Shown: piece after piece, positions 1-7,557 of the stretch
How positions within the stretch are numbered: position 1 is the first letter of the stretch
How the letters are laid out: each line of letters opens with the position of its first letter
Assembly: GCA_002367335.1 (NCBI GenBank)
Contig: DFBI01000235.1
Coordinates: forward strand, 4,761-21,994
Reading direction: 5' to 3'
DNA from: Syntrophaceae bacterium UBA3084
GTDB taxonomy: Bacteria; Desulfobacterota; Syntrophia; Syntrophales; UBA6807
Length of the DNA stretch: 17,234 nt
Program-made: the position numbers and the translations under genes
Notes under the pieces: generated by a model
The model's input: the letters and a program-made list of their open reading frames with translations, nothing else
What the model was told of the DNA's origin: nothing
Databases searched by the model: none

Positions 1-519
1 ATAAATAACGCCACATTAGCTTTAGTTCAGGGGGATATTACTAAAGAAGAAACAGATGCCATTGTGAATGCCGCTAACTCCGGTCTAAGAGGCGGTGGAG
101 GTGTGGACGGGGCTATTCACAGGGCCGGTGGACCTTCCATTATGGAAGAGTGTCGAAAAATCGGTTACTGTCCCACAGGTCAGGCAGTGATTACAGCAGG
201 GGGGAATCTCAAAGCGAAATATGTCATACATACGGTAGGACCTGTATATAAAGATGGGACCAAAGGAGAAGCGGATTTGTTGAAAAGCGCCTATCTGGAG
301 AGCCTCAAACAGGCTGCAAAAAAGGAATTAAAAAGTATTTCATTCCCCGCCATAAGCGCGGGAATTTACGGGTATCCATTGAATGAAGCCGCGCACATTG
401 CCCTCAAAACAGCCATCGATTACCTGAGAGAGAACAAGGGCATTGAACTTGTTCGATTTGTTCTGTTTGGCGGAAAGATATATGATGTATTTTCGGAGGA
501 ACTGAAAAGGATAATGTAA
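1..519 (+). CDS. MacroD-type macro-domain protein, 5' end cut by window
   Basis: The open frame runs from base 1 with no stop, so the true start lies before the window; 172 residues are visible and only a few are probably missing, since stand-alone macro proteins of this class are about 175 residues. Macro domains bind ADP-ribose; the MacroD class removes mono-ADP-ribose from proteins and deacetylates O-acetyl-ADP-ribose. Visible motifs, numbered from base 1: GDIT (11-14) and DAIVNAANS (19-27), the adenine and distal-ribose side; GGGGVDGAIH (31-40), the diphosphate loop of active MacroD enzymes; CPTGQAVIT and a YVIHTVGP strand; and the FPAISAGIYGYP loop near residues 111-122. Nothing essential looks missing, so an active hydrolase is likely by family. 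No ADP-ribosyltransferase or toxin partner is visible downstream. The GTG at 64 lies inside the conserved VNAAN motif and cannot be the start. Confidence 0.93.
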   Translation: MNNATLALVQGDITKEETDAIVNAANSGLRGGGGVDGAIHRAGGPSIMEECRKIGYCPTGQAVITAGGNLKAKYVIHTVGPVYKDGTKGEADLLKSAYLESLKQAAKKELKSISFPAISAGIYGYPLNEAAHIALKTAIDYLRENKGIELVRFVLFGGKIYDVFSEELKRIM

Positions 520-522
520 CTG

Positions 523-678
523 CTCAGGTAGGCACAGAGGGGCAAAGGCACAAAGAGTAAAAAAGTAACAACCACCACCAGCTGTGGTCAGGTGTATCAC
601 TTGACAGAGCCTTTTTGCTTTTTGTTATAATAATAGCGAACCAAATAAGCTTTGTGCCTATGTGCCTTTGAACTTGAG
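523..678. repeat. Inverted-repeat element, arms of about 30 bp
   Basis: The arm at 523-555 begins CTCAGGT and ends AGGCACAAAG. The arm at 650-678 is its imperfect reverse complement, reading CTTTGTGCCT at the left and ACTTGAG at the right. The 10-base core (546-555 and 650-659) is a perfect inverted pair. Within each arm GGCACA/GGCAAA is repeated. The 94 bases between the arms hold a small hairpin (574-588, ACCAC/GTGGT) and a consensus-like promoter. The size and form suggest a MITE- or REP-like intergenic element, but I see no target-site duplication and no transposase, so its class is inferred. Confidence 0.5.
601..631 (+). promoter_or_regulatory. Probable sigma70-type promoter of the radical SAM gene
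   Basis: A perfect TTGACA (601-606) is followed by a perfect TATAAT (626-631). The spacer is 19 bases, longer than the optimal 17, so strength may depend on an activator. It would give a leader of about 75 bases before the start at 713, containing the right arm of the inverted repeat. Confidence 0.5.
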
Positions 679-712
679 TAGAGTTACCATTACGTTTAAC
701 CGGAGGAGTTAA

Positions 713-1861
713 ATGCGTTTATCTTTTGAACAGGGGCCTATTCGGCCCCCCAGTGAAGCGAAGAGTTTATTAATACGTGCCACAAGAAACTGTCCCTGGA
801 ATAAGTGTGCTTTCTGTCATACTTACAACGATACCAGGTTTCAAATAAGATCGGTTCAGGATGTTAAGAAAGACATACAAAAGGCGAAAGATACAGCACA
901 ACAGGTAAGAGAAATATCATGGAAACTCGGGCAAGGGGGAAGAGTTAACGAGTATGTGGTAAATTATATTTATCAAAATGACGGTTTTTATGATGACGGT
1001 TTCAAGAGTATAGCCGCCTGGCTTTATTTCGGTGGCGAATCCGTTTTTCTCCAGGATGCTGATACTATTATCATGAAAACCAGTGATCTGGTTGAGATCA
1101 TTTCTTTTATTAAAAAACAATTTCCTGAAGTTTACAGGATTACCTCGTACTGCCGGTCAAAGACTGCATCTCACAAGTCCGTAGAAGAATTCAGAGAGCT
1201 CCGCGATGCCGGCCTTTCGAGGATTCATATAGGTATGGAAAGTGGTTATGATCCCGTTTTAAAGTTCATTAAAAAGGGAGTCACCGCGGCAGAGCACATC
1301 CGGGGTGGCCGGAGAATAGTAGAATCAGGTATTTCTCTCTCCGAATATGTCATGCCTGGTCTTGGTGGTGAGAAGTGGTCTAAAGAGCACGCGGAGGAGA
1401 CGGCAAAAGTCATTAACCGGATAAATCCCGATTATGTCCGTTTAAGATCACTCCAGGTAAGAAGAAATACCGGGCTTTACAAGATGAGAGAAGAGGGCAG
1501 ATTTACGCCGTTAGGCGATGAGGATGTGGTCAGAGAAATAAGATGGTTCATTGAGAATCTTGAAGGGATTGAAAGCAGAGTAGTTAGCGATCATATACTG
1601 AACCTTCTGGAGGAACTGGAAGGAAAGCTTCCGGAAGATAAGGAAAAACTCCTTGTGATTATTGACAGGTATTTCGAATTGCCTGACGATGACAGGACTA
1701 TTTACAGACTGGGAAGGAGAAGGGGATTTTACAGAAGTCTTGATGATCTTTCCGATACAAAAGTTTATAATATGCTGAAAAGTATTGTAGATGATTACAA
1801 AAGTAAAGATATAGGTAAATTAGACAGAGACCTGGATAGAGTCATGCATCATTACATTTAA
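713..1861 (+). CDS. Radical SAM protein of unknown substrate
   Basis: This 382-residue protein starts at an ATG preceded by GGAGG (702-706) at good spacing. The cluster-binding motif is C27-P-W-N-K-C32-A-F-C35, i.e. CX4CX2C rather than the canonical CX3CX2C. The SAM-binding GGE follows in YFGGESVFLQDAD, and a later strand, RIHIGMESGYD, resembles the Elp3/MiaB-type radical SAM core (COG1032 style). So it should bind a [4Fe-4S] cluster and cleave S-adenosylmethionine to the 5'-deoxyadenosyl radical. There is no N-terminal B12-binding domain, no TRAM domain and no C-terminal SPASM-type cysteine cluster, so it is not a typical B12-dependent methylase, methylthiotransferase or peptide maturase. 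The charged, helical C-terminal ~120 residues are unassigned. It is convergent with, and overlaps by 20 bases, the hydrolase gene on the other strand. Substrate unknown. Confidence 0.9.
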   Translation: MRLSFEQGPIRPPSEAKSLLIRATRNCPWNKCAFCHTYNDTRFQIRSVQDVKKDIQKAKDTAQQVREISWKLGQGGRVNEYVVNYIYQNDGFYDDGFKSIAAWLYFGGESVFLQDADTIIMKTSDLVEIISFIKKQFPEVYRITSYCRSKTASHKSVEEFRELRDAGLSRIHIGMESGYDPVLKFIKKGVTAAEHIRGGRRIVESGISLSEYVMPGLGGEKWSKEHAEETAKVINRINPDYVRLRSLQVRRNTGLYKMREEGRFTPLGDEDVVREIRWFIENLEGIESRVVSDHILNLLEELEGKLPEDKEKLLVIIDRYFELPDDDRTIYRLGRRRGFYRSLDDLSDTKVYNMLKSIVDDYKSKDIGKLDRDLDRVMHHYI

Positions 1862-2789
1862 TGAGATACTCTTGCATGCCTCTGATACTATTAAAGGAAA
1901 AATATTTTTCCCTTTCTTGTATATCTTCGGGAAGGGTATGGTAATGAGCCACTCCACGATCGTTTCTCAGTAATTCTTCGAAAACAATTTTCTCAAAGTG
2001 TTCAGTACCCGCCCGGTAATGTTTTTCTACCGTTGCCATCCAGTTTTCCAATTGATCAAAGGCTGTGTCAAATACATTCTTCACGTCTCGGCTGTGTCCA
2101 TAATGTGCGAAACAGATATGTGAAACATCGGCGGCGGCAGCTTTTTTCAATGAGTTCAGGTACATGTCATAGTCAAATACAGGTGGTGTTGCTATTCGAA
2201 GGTACAGGCCATCTTCTATCGGATAATTAACTCCTGCAACTTCTCCCGCGAAAAGTATGTCACCAATCTGATAGCACAAATGATGTGAGGCATGACCTGG
2301 GGTCTGAAGTACATTGACAACAGTTTCTCCTACTTCAATGCTGCCACGGTAACAGATATTTTTTTCGGGAATGGGTGAAATTTTTCCGTATACCTCAGCA
2401 ATATTACCCAATACCTCCCTGGAGCCCTGCCATAATTTGGCAGGGTCGATCATGTGAGAAATGCCTTTGGGATGACAAATGATTTGTGCATCAGGATAGT
2501 ATTCTAAAAGCAATCCCGCACCACCTGCATGGTCGATATGTATGTGAGTCAAAAGAATGTAATCTATTCTTTTCACACCCTGTTTCTTCAGTGCATCCAT
2601 GAGGATGGGAATTGAATATCGAGGACCGGGATCAATTACAATGGTCAAATCATGGAGGGTGAGTATCCAACTGCTGATAAAATTACGAAATCCCTTCAAA
2701 GGTTGGTTCAAAGTGACCAAGTGGACATTTTCCATACTTTTGTTTATACAGTTTTCTGAAAAATGGCAAGTGAAAATCTGGTAAACCAT
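1842..2789 (-). CDS. Metallo-beta-lactamase-fold hydrolase
   Basis: This 315-residue protein has the MBL-fold signature H82-I-H84-I-D86-H87 (THIHIDHAGG), then PGH166 and a late AHYGH (H229/H232), which together supply most ligands of a two-metal site. At the position of the bridging aspartate (usually F-x-G-D) it has Glu183 (FAGEVAG), an uncommon change. The overall form (TH.H.DH, PGHxxxH, Y...SL repeat, ~100-residue helical C-terminus) fits the broad glyoxalase II-like/LACTB2-like hydrolases acting on thioesters, phosphoesters or other small substrates; I cannot name the substrate. Start choice: ATG at 2789 has GGAG about 11 bases upstream; the internal ATG at 2735 (before ENVHLVTLNQ) has no clear ribosome site, but the first 18 residues look non-conserved, so it remains possible. 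It is tail-to-tail with the radical SAM gene. Confidence 0.88.
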   Translation of the reverse strand: MVYQIFTCHFSENCINKSMENVHLVTLNQPLKGFRNFISSWILTLHDLTIVIDPGPRYSIPILMDALKKQGVKRIDYILLTHIHIDHAGGAGLLLEYYPDAQIICHPKGISHMIDPAKLWQGSREVLGNIAEVYGKISPIPEKNICYRGSIEVGETVVNVLQTPGHASHHLCYQIGDILFAGEVAGVNYPIEDGLYLRIATPPVFDYDMYLNSLKKAAAADVSHICFAHYGHSRDVKNVFDTAFDQLENWMATVEKHYRAGTEHFEKIVFEELLRNDRGVAHYHTLPEDIQEREKYFSFNSIRGMQEYLIKCNDA

Positions 2790-2930
2790 GGAATGATATT
2801 CTCCGTTTGTTCCGTGCTATTTTCTTGACATAATAACCCGATATATGTAGCATTCGAAAATTTTCATATAGGTGGAGTTTTCAGAGTGGCAGCCTTTATA
2901 TTCCACATTGAATTCTCGAAAGGAAAATGA
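2790..2930. promoter_or_regulatory. Divergent intergenic region with pycA promoter candidate
   Basis: This 141-base gap separates the divergently transcribed hydrolase and biotin carboxylase genes. On the plus strand TTGACA (2825-2830) is followed after 17 bases by TAGCAT (2848-2853), a reasonable sigma70 promoter for pycA. On the minus strand a TATTAT box (2830-2835) overlaps that -35 box, with a poor TTCGAA -35 match, so divergent overlapping promoters are possible but weakly supported. No strong palindrome or terminator is seen. Confidence 0.45.
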
Positions 2931-4388
2931 ATGGTGGTAAAGAGGAAGATAAAAACGGTTTTGGTGGCAAACCGGGGTGAAATAGCCCTCAGAATCATCC
3001 GGACGGCTAGAGAACTGGGTCTTGAAACTGTAGCTGTTTATGAGAAACCGGATAGCGAATCATTGTTTATCAGGTTCGCCGATGAAGCTATACTAATAGG
3101 GGATGGTCCGAGGAAAGATTATCTCGATATAGACAGAATGATCTGGGCAACCCGTAAATCGGGTGCGGATGCCATACATCCCGGTTATGGATTTCTTGCG
3201 GAAAACCCTGATTTCCCTGCCGAATGTGAAAAGGCTGGAATCATTTTTATTGGACCTCCCTCCGATGTTATTCGTAACCTGGGGAATAAGGTCATTGCCA
3301 GAGAAATTATGAAAGGAGCAAATATCCCTTTTATTCCCGGTACGGATAATCTTTCACAGGATGACAAGGGTATAGAGGAAGCAATTGAATTTAGTAACAG
3401 TTATGGATATCCCGTTATGTTAAAGGCATCGTCTGGAGGAGGCGGACGGGGAATCAGAAAGGTTGAAAATGAATCGGACCTGCTTATTCAACTGCCTTTG
3501 GCAAGAGCGGAAGCATTGTCGGCTTTCAATGATGAGAATATCTATGTGGAAAAATGTATTGAATCATCACGGCATGTAGAGGTTCAAATCCTGGCCGATT
3601 ACCATGGAAATGTTATTCATCTGGGTACAAGAGATTGTTCCATTCAGCGAAGACATCAAAAGTTGCTTGAAATTGCCCCTGCGGATCTTCCTTCAGATGT
3701 ATTACATGCAATTCAGGCAACAGCAATCCTGGCGGCGCGGGAAGCGGGCTATATCAGTGCAGGAACGGTTGAGTTTCTTGTTGACGCGAAAACCAGTGAG
3801 TTCTGGTTTATGGAAATGAACACAAGGTTACAGGTTGAACATACCGTCACTGAAGTTTTGACGGGAGTGGATATAGTAAGGGAACAGATAAGAATAGCCG
3901 AAGGGGAAACCCTGAGGATCCCTGAGGATAGAGTGCAGCTTATGGGGAAAGCCGTTCAGGTCAGGATTAATGCTGAGGACCCGAGAAACAATTTCATGCC
4001 GGAAGGGGGTAAAAAGGTAGCGGTGTATCAATCTCCGGGTGGCCCCGGAATCAGGTTGGATGGGATGGTTTATCAGGGATACGGAATTCCAACTGAATAT
4101 GATTCACTTCTGGTAAAAATGACCGTTCGTGGCTATAACTGGGAGCAGGCAATTCAGCGACTAAAGAGAGCATTGCACGATTTTTTGATTGTAGGTCCGA
4201 AAACGACAATACCGTTTTACCTGGCAATCTGTGATGAACCCGATTTCCGGAAGGGTGTGTTTGATACGTCATACCTGGATACACATCCCGAAATATTTCA
4301 CTACCCGGAGATGGAACGTGAGATAGCCAGGCTTTCGAGGCTGGTGGCTGAAATCCATGCAAAAAAAATTAATCCTTATGCGTATTAA
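2931..4388 (+). CDS. pycA: Biotin carboxylase subunit (pyruvate carboxylase subunit A-like)
   Basis: This 485-residue ATP-grasp enzyme carboxylates biotin on its carrier using ATP and bicarbonate. The pre-ATP-grasp domain starts VLVANRGEIALRI; IHPGYGFLAEN and IFIGP follow; the glycine-rich ATP loop is GGGGRGIR (169-176); RRHQKLLEIAP and EMNTRLQVEHTVTE (295-308) hold the metal-binding Glu and the catalytic Arg. All hallmark residues are present. It lacks its own biotinyl domain, so it needs a separate carrier; the gene 82 bases downstream encodes one fused to a carboxyltransferase. Family biotin carboxylases are about 450 residues; the extra length is a C-terminal tail (FHYPEMEREI...), typical of PycA-type rather than acetyl-CoA carboxylase AccC subunits. 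AGGA at 2921-2924 gives the ribosome site; the ATG at 2927 is out of frame. The alternative reading, accC, is less likely given the neighbour. Confidence 0.9.
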   Translation: MVVKRKIKTVLVANRGEIALRIIRTARELGLETVAVYEKPDSESLFIRFADEAILIGDGPRKDYLDIDRMIWATRKSGADAIHPGYGFLAENPDFPAECEKAGIIFIGPPSDVIRNLGNKVIAREIMKGANIPFIPGTDNLSQDDKGIEEAIEFSNSYGYPVMLKASSGGGGRGIRKVENESDLLIQLPLARAEALSAFNDENIYVEKCIESSRHVEVQILADYHGNVIHLGTRDCSIQRRHQKLLEIAPADLPSDVLHAIQATAILAAREAGYISAGTVEFLVDAKTSEFWFMEMNTRLQVEHTVTEVLTGVDIVREQIRIAEGETLRIPEDRVQLMGKAVQVRINAEDPRNNFMPEGGKKVAVYQSPGGPGIRLDGMVYQGYGIPTEYDSLLVKMTVRGYNWEQAIQRLKRALHDFLIVGPKTTIPFYLAICDEPDFRKGVFDTSYLDTHPEIFHYPEMEREIARLSRLVAEIHAKKINPYAY

Positions 4389-4391
4389 ATT

Positions 4392-4470
4392 AAAGGTTAA
4401 AGACCAAAGGTCAAAGGTTAAAGGAACAAGGATCAAGGGACAAGGATAAAGGATAATAAAGGTAGAAGGA
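4392..4470 (+). repeat. Tandem 7-bp purine-rich repeat between pycA and pycB
   Basis: Nine head-to-tail heptads occupy 4392-4454: AAAGGTT, AAAGACC, AAAGGTC, AAAGGTT, AAAGGAA, CAAGGAT, CAAGGGA, CAAGGAT, AAAGGAT (consensus MAAGGNN), followed by a degenerate tail up to the pycB start codon. The mRNA from this array carries many Shine-Dalgarno-like AAGG cores, and the last of these serves pycB. Shorter arrays of the same unit lie at 11433-11460 and 15244-15278. Confidence 0.85.
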
Positions 4471-6414
4471 ATGAAGGTATCGCAGGAGATTATTGATGAG
4501 AGAATTACCCCGCGGGATTTGCGGGAAAAAGGGGTGAAATACATACTCGATAAAATCAGAGGGGCCGATGGTTATTACGTAACCAACACGGAAAGGGATC
4601 TTTCCCAGTCTGATTATAAAAATCGTATTATGCCCCGCACCCAGATTCTTGTTTCCGCGGAGAGAAATGCGTCGGGATATTTATCAATTGAGATATCGGG
4701 GGGCGCATCAGTACACGTGGACATGTTAAGGAAGCAGATAAATCCGCTTGAAAAGTTGGAGGTATTGAGTTCTCTAATGCCCGACACAATGTTTCAAACT
4801 TTGTGCAGAGGAGTTAATTTATTCGGATACAGGCCATATCCTGAAAACGTGATCCGCTTAACGGTACGGAGTTTCGCAAGATATATTCCTATATGGAGAG
4901 TCTTCGACTTTCTTAATTATGTTCCTAATATGATTCCTGTCTTCGAAGAGGTAAAAGCCGCGGGATGTATCCTCGAACCATCAATATGCTTTTCAACAGG
5001 GCCGGAACACACCGATGAATATTATGTTAACAAGGTAGGAGAAATACTCGATATAACGGGTGACGAAATAGTTCTATGTATAAAAAACCACGGAGGTCTG
5101 GGAACCTCGAAAAGGATCGGTGATCTGGTAAAAGCAATTCTGGCTAAGTATCCTGATCTCATTATCCATTATCATGGTCACAATACAGATGGAGATGATA
5201 TCGGGAGAATTGTCCAGGCAGTACGTAACGGGGTAAAAATTGTTGATGCGGGAGACCATGCCTTTACCGGTTTTTACGGTCCGCCTCCCGTATTAACAGT
5301 TATTGATACACTGAAAGATTATGGTCACAGGGCAATGGGTATTAACCGCCGGAAGGTGATTGATACCTCCAATAAACTTCGACCGGAGAGAGCATATTAC
5401 AAAGATTTTGAGTCACAATTTTTTGGCTTTGACCCCACAGCTCAAATACATAAGTTGCCGGGTGGGGCGACAGGATCAAGCTTTGAGCAGGCTGTGAATG
5501 GGCACTTTTTACATTTAATGCCGGAAATTTTGCAAAAGGAGCTGCCCAGGGTTCAGGTAGAGCTTGGCAACTGGTGGAGTGTAACCCCGGGTTCACAAAT
5601 ATTGTGGACCACAGCGGTAAATAATGTGCTTAATAAAAAACGCTATAAAGATGCCAATGACGATTTAAAGAATTTGATGCTTGGAAGATATGGGGATTTA
5701 CCTTTTTACTGGCCTTCCGATGAAATTTACGAGGCCGTATTTGGGCCGGATTGGAAAAAAATAGTTGAAAAAGAAAGAGGTTATCAAAAGATCGGGGATG
5801 TTGATATTAAAGTTGAAAAGAGGGTACTGGAACATCGTTTAGGGCGTAACGCCACAGAAGATGAAATGGTATTATACCTGCAACATCCTAATGACGCGGT
5901 GAGTTTTTTTAAATTTGAAGAAACATATGGTAAAACCTGGGTATTACATCCTGAGGTATGGTTCAGAAAGGGCGGATTCAATCTGGGAGAGAAGTTCGAG
6001 TTTTCCGATGCTTTTGGAAAACAACATACAATTGAAATTGGTCCCCAGAGAAGGACAAAGAGTGGAGACGCCGTCACCTATATGATTATCGACCATCATC
6101 CTGAACCCATGCTGACAGTGCTGGAGCAGGAAGCCGGGCGTGAAAAGCGAAAAGCGACACTTACGGCAAAGGAAATTGATGCTCTGTCCAAGTCAGGAGA
6201 TGTCAGATCGCCTCTTAAGGGTAAAGTTAATGAAGTGCCAGTTTGTGAAGGAGATGATGTGTCTGCCGGACAGATCTTAGTCATTCTTGAAGCGATGAAG
6301 ATGCTCAATAATGTTATCTCCGAGATCAACGGTAAGGTGACGAATGTGTCAGTATCTCCCGGGGACGAAGTGGATACAGGAGATACTCTTGTAATTATCA
6401 GAGAGAGTAAGTAG
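4471..6414 (+). CDS. pycB: Carboxyltransferase/biotin-carrier subunit (pyruvate carboxylase subunit B-like)
   Basis: This 647-residue protein takes carboxyl from biotin to an acceptor, most likely pyruvate to give oxaloacetate for anaplerosis or gluconeogenesis. Order: HMGL/carboxyltransferase TIM barrel (~30-320), PYC_OADA-like helical domain (~340-500), linker, and biotinyl domain (~575-645) with EAMKM and biotin Lys610. Metal site and active site appear intact: R42-D43-xx-QS, CRG-x-N, Lys205 (the carbamylated lysine position), His235/His237 in HYHGHNT, and VTP with Thr372 at the catalytic threonine position. The barrel is nonetheless divergent: IKDMAG reads IKNHGG, HTHDT reads HGHNT, and the usual SMSGxTSQP segment reads AFTGFYGPPP. 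The substrate could therefore be another 2-oxoacid or the reaction could be oxaloacetate-linked in another sense, but no membrane decarboxylase beta or gamma subunits are nearby. The adjacent biotin carboxylase supports a two-subunit carboxylase. Confidence 0.85.
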   Translation: MKVSQEIIDERITPRDLREKGVKYILDKIRGADGYYVTNTERDLSQSDYKNRIMPRTQILVSAERNASGYLSIEISGGASVHVDMLRKQINPLEKLEVLSSLMPDTMFQTLCRGVNLFGYRPYPENVIRLTVRSFARYIPIWRVFDFLNYVPNMIPVFEEVKAAGCILEPSICFSTGPEHTDEYYVNKVGEILDITGDEIVLCIKNHGGLGTSKRIGDLVKAILAKYPDLIIHYHGHNTDGDDIGRIVQAVRNGVKIVDAGDHAFTGFYGPPPVLTVIDTLKDYGHRAMGINRRKVIDTSNKLRPERAYYKDFESQFFGFDPTAQIHKLPGGATGSSFEQAVNGHFLHLMPEILQKELPRVQVELGNWWSVTPGSQILWTTAVNNVLNKKRYKDANDDLKNLMLGRYGDLPFYWPSDEIYEAVFGPDWKKIVEKERGYQKIGDVDIKVEKRVLEHRLGRNATEDEMVLYLQHPNDAVSFFKFEETYGKTWVLHPEVWFRKGGFNLGEKFEFSDAFGKQHTIEIGPQRRTKSGDAVTYMIIDHHPEPMLTVLEQEAGREKRKATLTAKEIDALSKSGDVRSPLKGKVNEVPVCEGDDVSAGQILVILEAMKMLNNVISEINGKVTNVSVSPGDEVDTGDTLVIIRESK

Positions 6415-6636
6415 CATAACGCTTTCTATGGTGTATTTACCAATTTGTGTGTAATTGTAGTGGCGAATTTCACACACAACATTGTTAAAGAATCCAGCTA
6501 AAATGACGAGAATATTAAAGATAGGATTTTTTTGCTTTACAATACGTCAAAATATGTAATTTTGTAATCTATACTTGACTTTTGGAATTTTTGTGGTAGC
6601 GTCACAGAGATATAGGATCATACTCAGAAAGGATAT
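6415..6636 (+). promoter_or_regulatory. pycB-M23 intergenic region with palindrome and weak promoter
   Basis: This 222-base gap has no gene. An imperfect palindrome pairs TTGTGTGT (6445-6452) with ACACACAA (6472-6479), extended by AATT/AATT with a two-base bulge and a nine-base loop. It has no following T run, so it is not a standard terminator. A possible promoter for the M23 gene is TTGACT (6575-6580), 16 bases, then TAGCGT (6597-6602); its -10 box is poor. AAAGGA just before 6637 is the ribosome site. Confidence 0.35.
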
Positions 6637-7557
6637 ATGAGGGATATTGATATGGCAGAGAATTATTATACAATGTTACTCATTCCACAGAAGAAAAATT
6701 CTATAAGAAAAATTAAACTGTCAAGTGCCTTTATCACAGTTGCCTCCGTTTTGGCATCCATTAGCCTCTTATCTATTCTGTATTTCTCTTATGATTACAT
6801 AAAAATCAGGCATGAAGTTACAGAACTTTCCAGACTTAAACATCTTACTGCGGTTCAGAAGGAACAGATCGATTTGCTGGCTGCTAAAGTATCTGATTTT
6901 GGAAAGAAAATGGCGGATATCAAGGAATTTGACCAGAAAATAAGGGTCATGACGAATATTGACAAGGGCCGGAACACCAGCCAGTTTCTTGGTGTAGGTG
7001 GCCCCGTGTCTGAGAAGAGCATGGCAGAATCCCAAATAGCTGAAACAGAGAAAGCTTTAATCAATAATATACATAAAAATATTGATGTACTCCTTGAAGA
7101 AGCCAATTACCAGAAAGATAGCTTCAGCGAATTATTTGAATTCCTTAAAAAACAACGATCTGTTCTTGCATCAACTCCATCAATCTGGCCGGTAATGGGT
7201 TGGGTAACTTCTGAGTTTGGGTACAGAATATCTCCTTTTACCGGGAAAAGAGAGTTCCACAGGGGAATAGACATAGCATCGAGGATGGGCGATGATATTT
7301 TGGCACCGGCGAGTGGTGTTGTAGTAAAAAAGTCTGTTGAACCAGGTATTGGAAATGTAGTGAAAATAGACCATGGTAATGGTATAATAACTGTATATGG
7401 CCATCTTTCAAAAATTATTGTTAAAAAGGGCCAAAGGGTAAAAAGGGGAAGTCTTATTGGGCAGTTGGGAAACTCCGGTCACAGTACCGGCCCTCATCTT
7501 CATTATGGGATTTGTGTAAATAGTGTTTATGTCAATCCGAGGAAATATCTTTTTTAG
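6637..7557 (+). CDS. Membrane-anchored M23 family murein endopeptidase
   Basis: This 306-residue protein has a short basic cytoplasmic N-terminus, one transmembrane helix (~29-52), a periplasmic helical/coiled-coil stretch (~55-175) and a C-terminal M23/LytM domain (~185-303). Zinc ligands His208 and Asp212 (HRGIDIA) and His289 (GPHLH), and catalytic His256 (VYGHLS) and His287, are all present, so it should be an active peptidoglycan cross-link hydrolase rather than a degenerate EnvC/NlpD-type activator. The helix anchor plus coiled coil is the usual layout of envelope M23 enzymes in remodelling or division; the exact bond cut is unknown. ATG at 6637 has AAAGGA upstream; ATG at 6652 is a possible alternative with GAGGG before it. 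The next gene is secA, 114 bases on, with an intrinsic terminator in between. Confidence 0.9.
   Translation: MRDIDMAENYYTMLLIPQKKNSIRKIKLSSAFITVASVLASISLLSILYFSYDYIKIRHEVTELSRLKHLTAVQKEQIDLLAAKVSDFGKKMADIKEFDQKIRVMTNIDKGRNTSQFLGVGGPVSEKSMAESQIAETEKALINNIHKNIDVLLEEANYQKDSFSELFEFLKKQRSVLASTPSIWPVMGWVTSEFGYRISPFTGKREFHRGIDIASRMGDDILAPASGVVVKKSVEPGIGNVVKIDHGNGIITVYGHLSKIIVKKGQRVKRGSLIGQLGNSGHSTGPHLHYGICVNSVYVNPRKYLF

Noticed and set aside
64..519. Macro-domain gene starting at GTG 64
   Set aside because: The frame is open from base 1 and the upstream codons encode the conserved GDIT motif; GTG 64 is the valine of VNAAN.
4392..4454. CRISPR-like array
   Set aside because: Units are only 7 bp with no spacers and no cas genes nearby; it is a simple tandem repeat.
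4269..4544. Minus-strand reading frame spanning the pycA-pycB gap
   Set aside because: Its middle is the reverse complement of the heptad repeat (repeating Leu/Thr/Phe/Pro), and both ends lie antisense to real genes.
6637..7557. SecM-like secretion monitor upstream of secA
   Set aside because: The gene encodes a complete M23 peptidase with all metal ligands, and no arrest-like C-terminal motif is seen.
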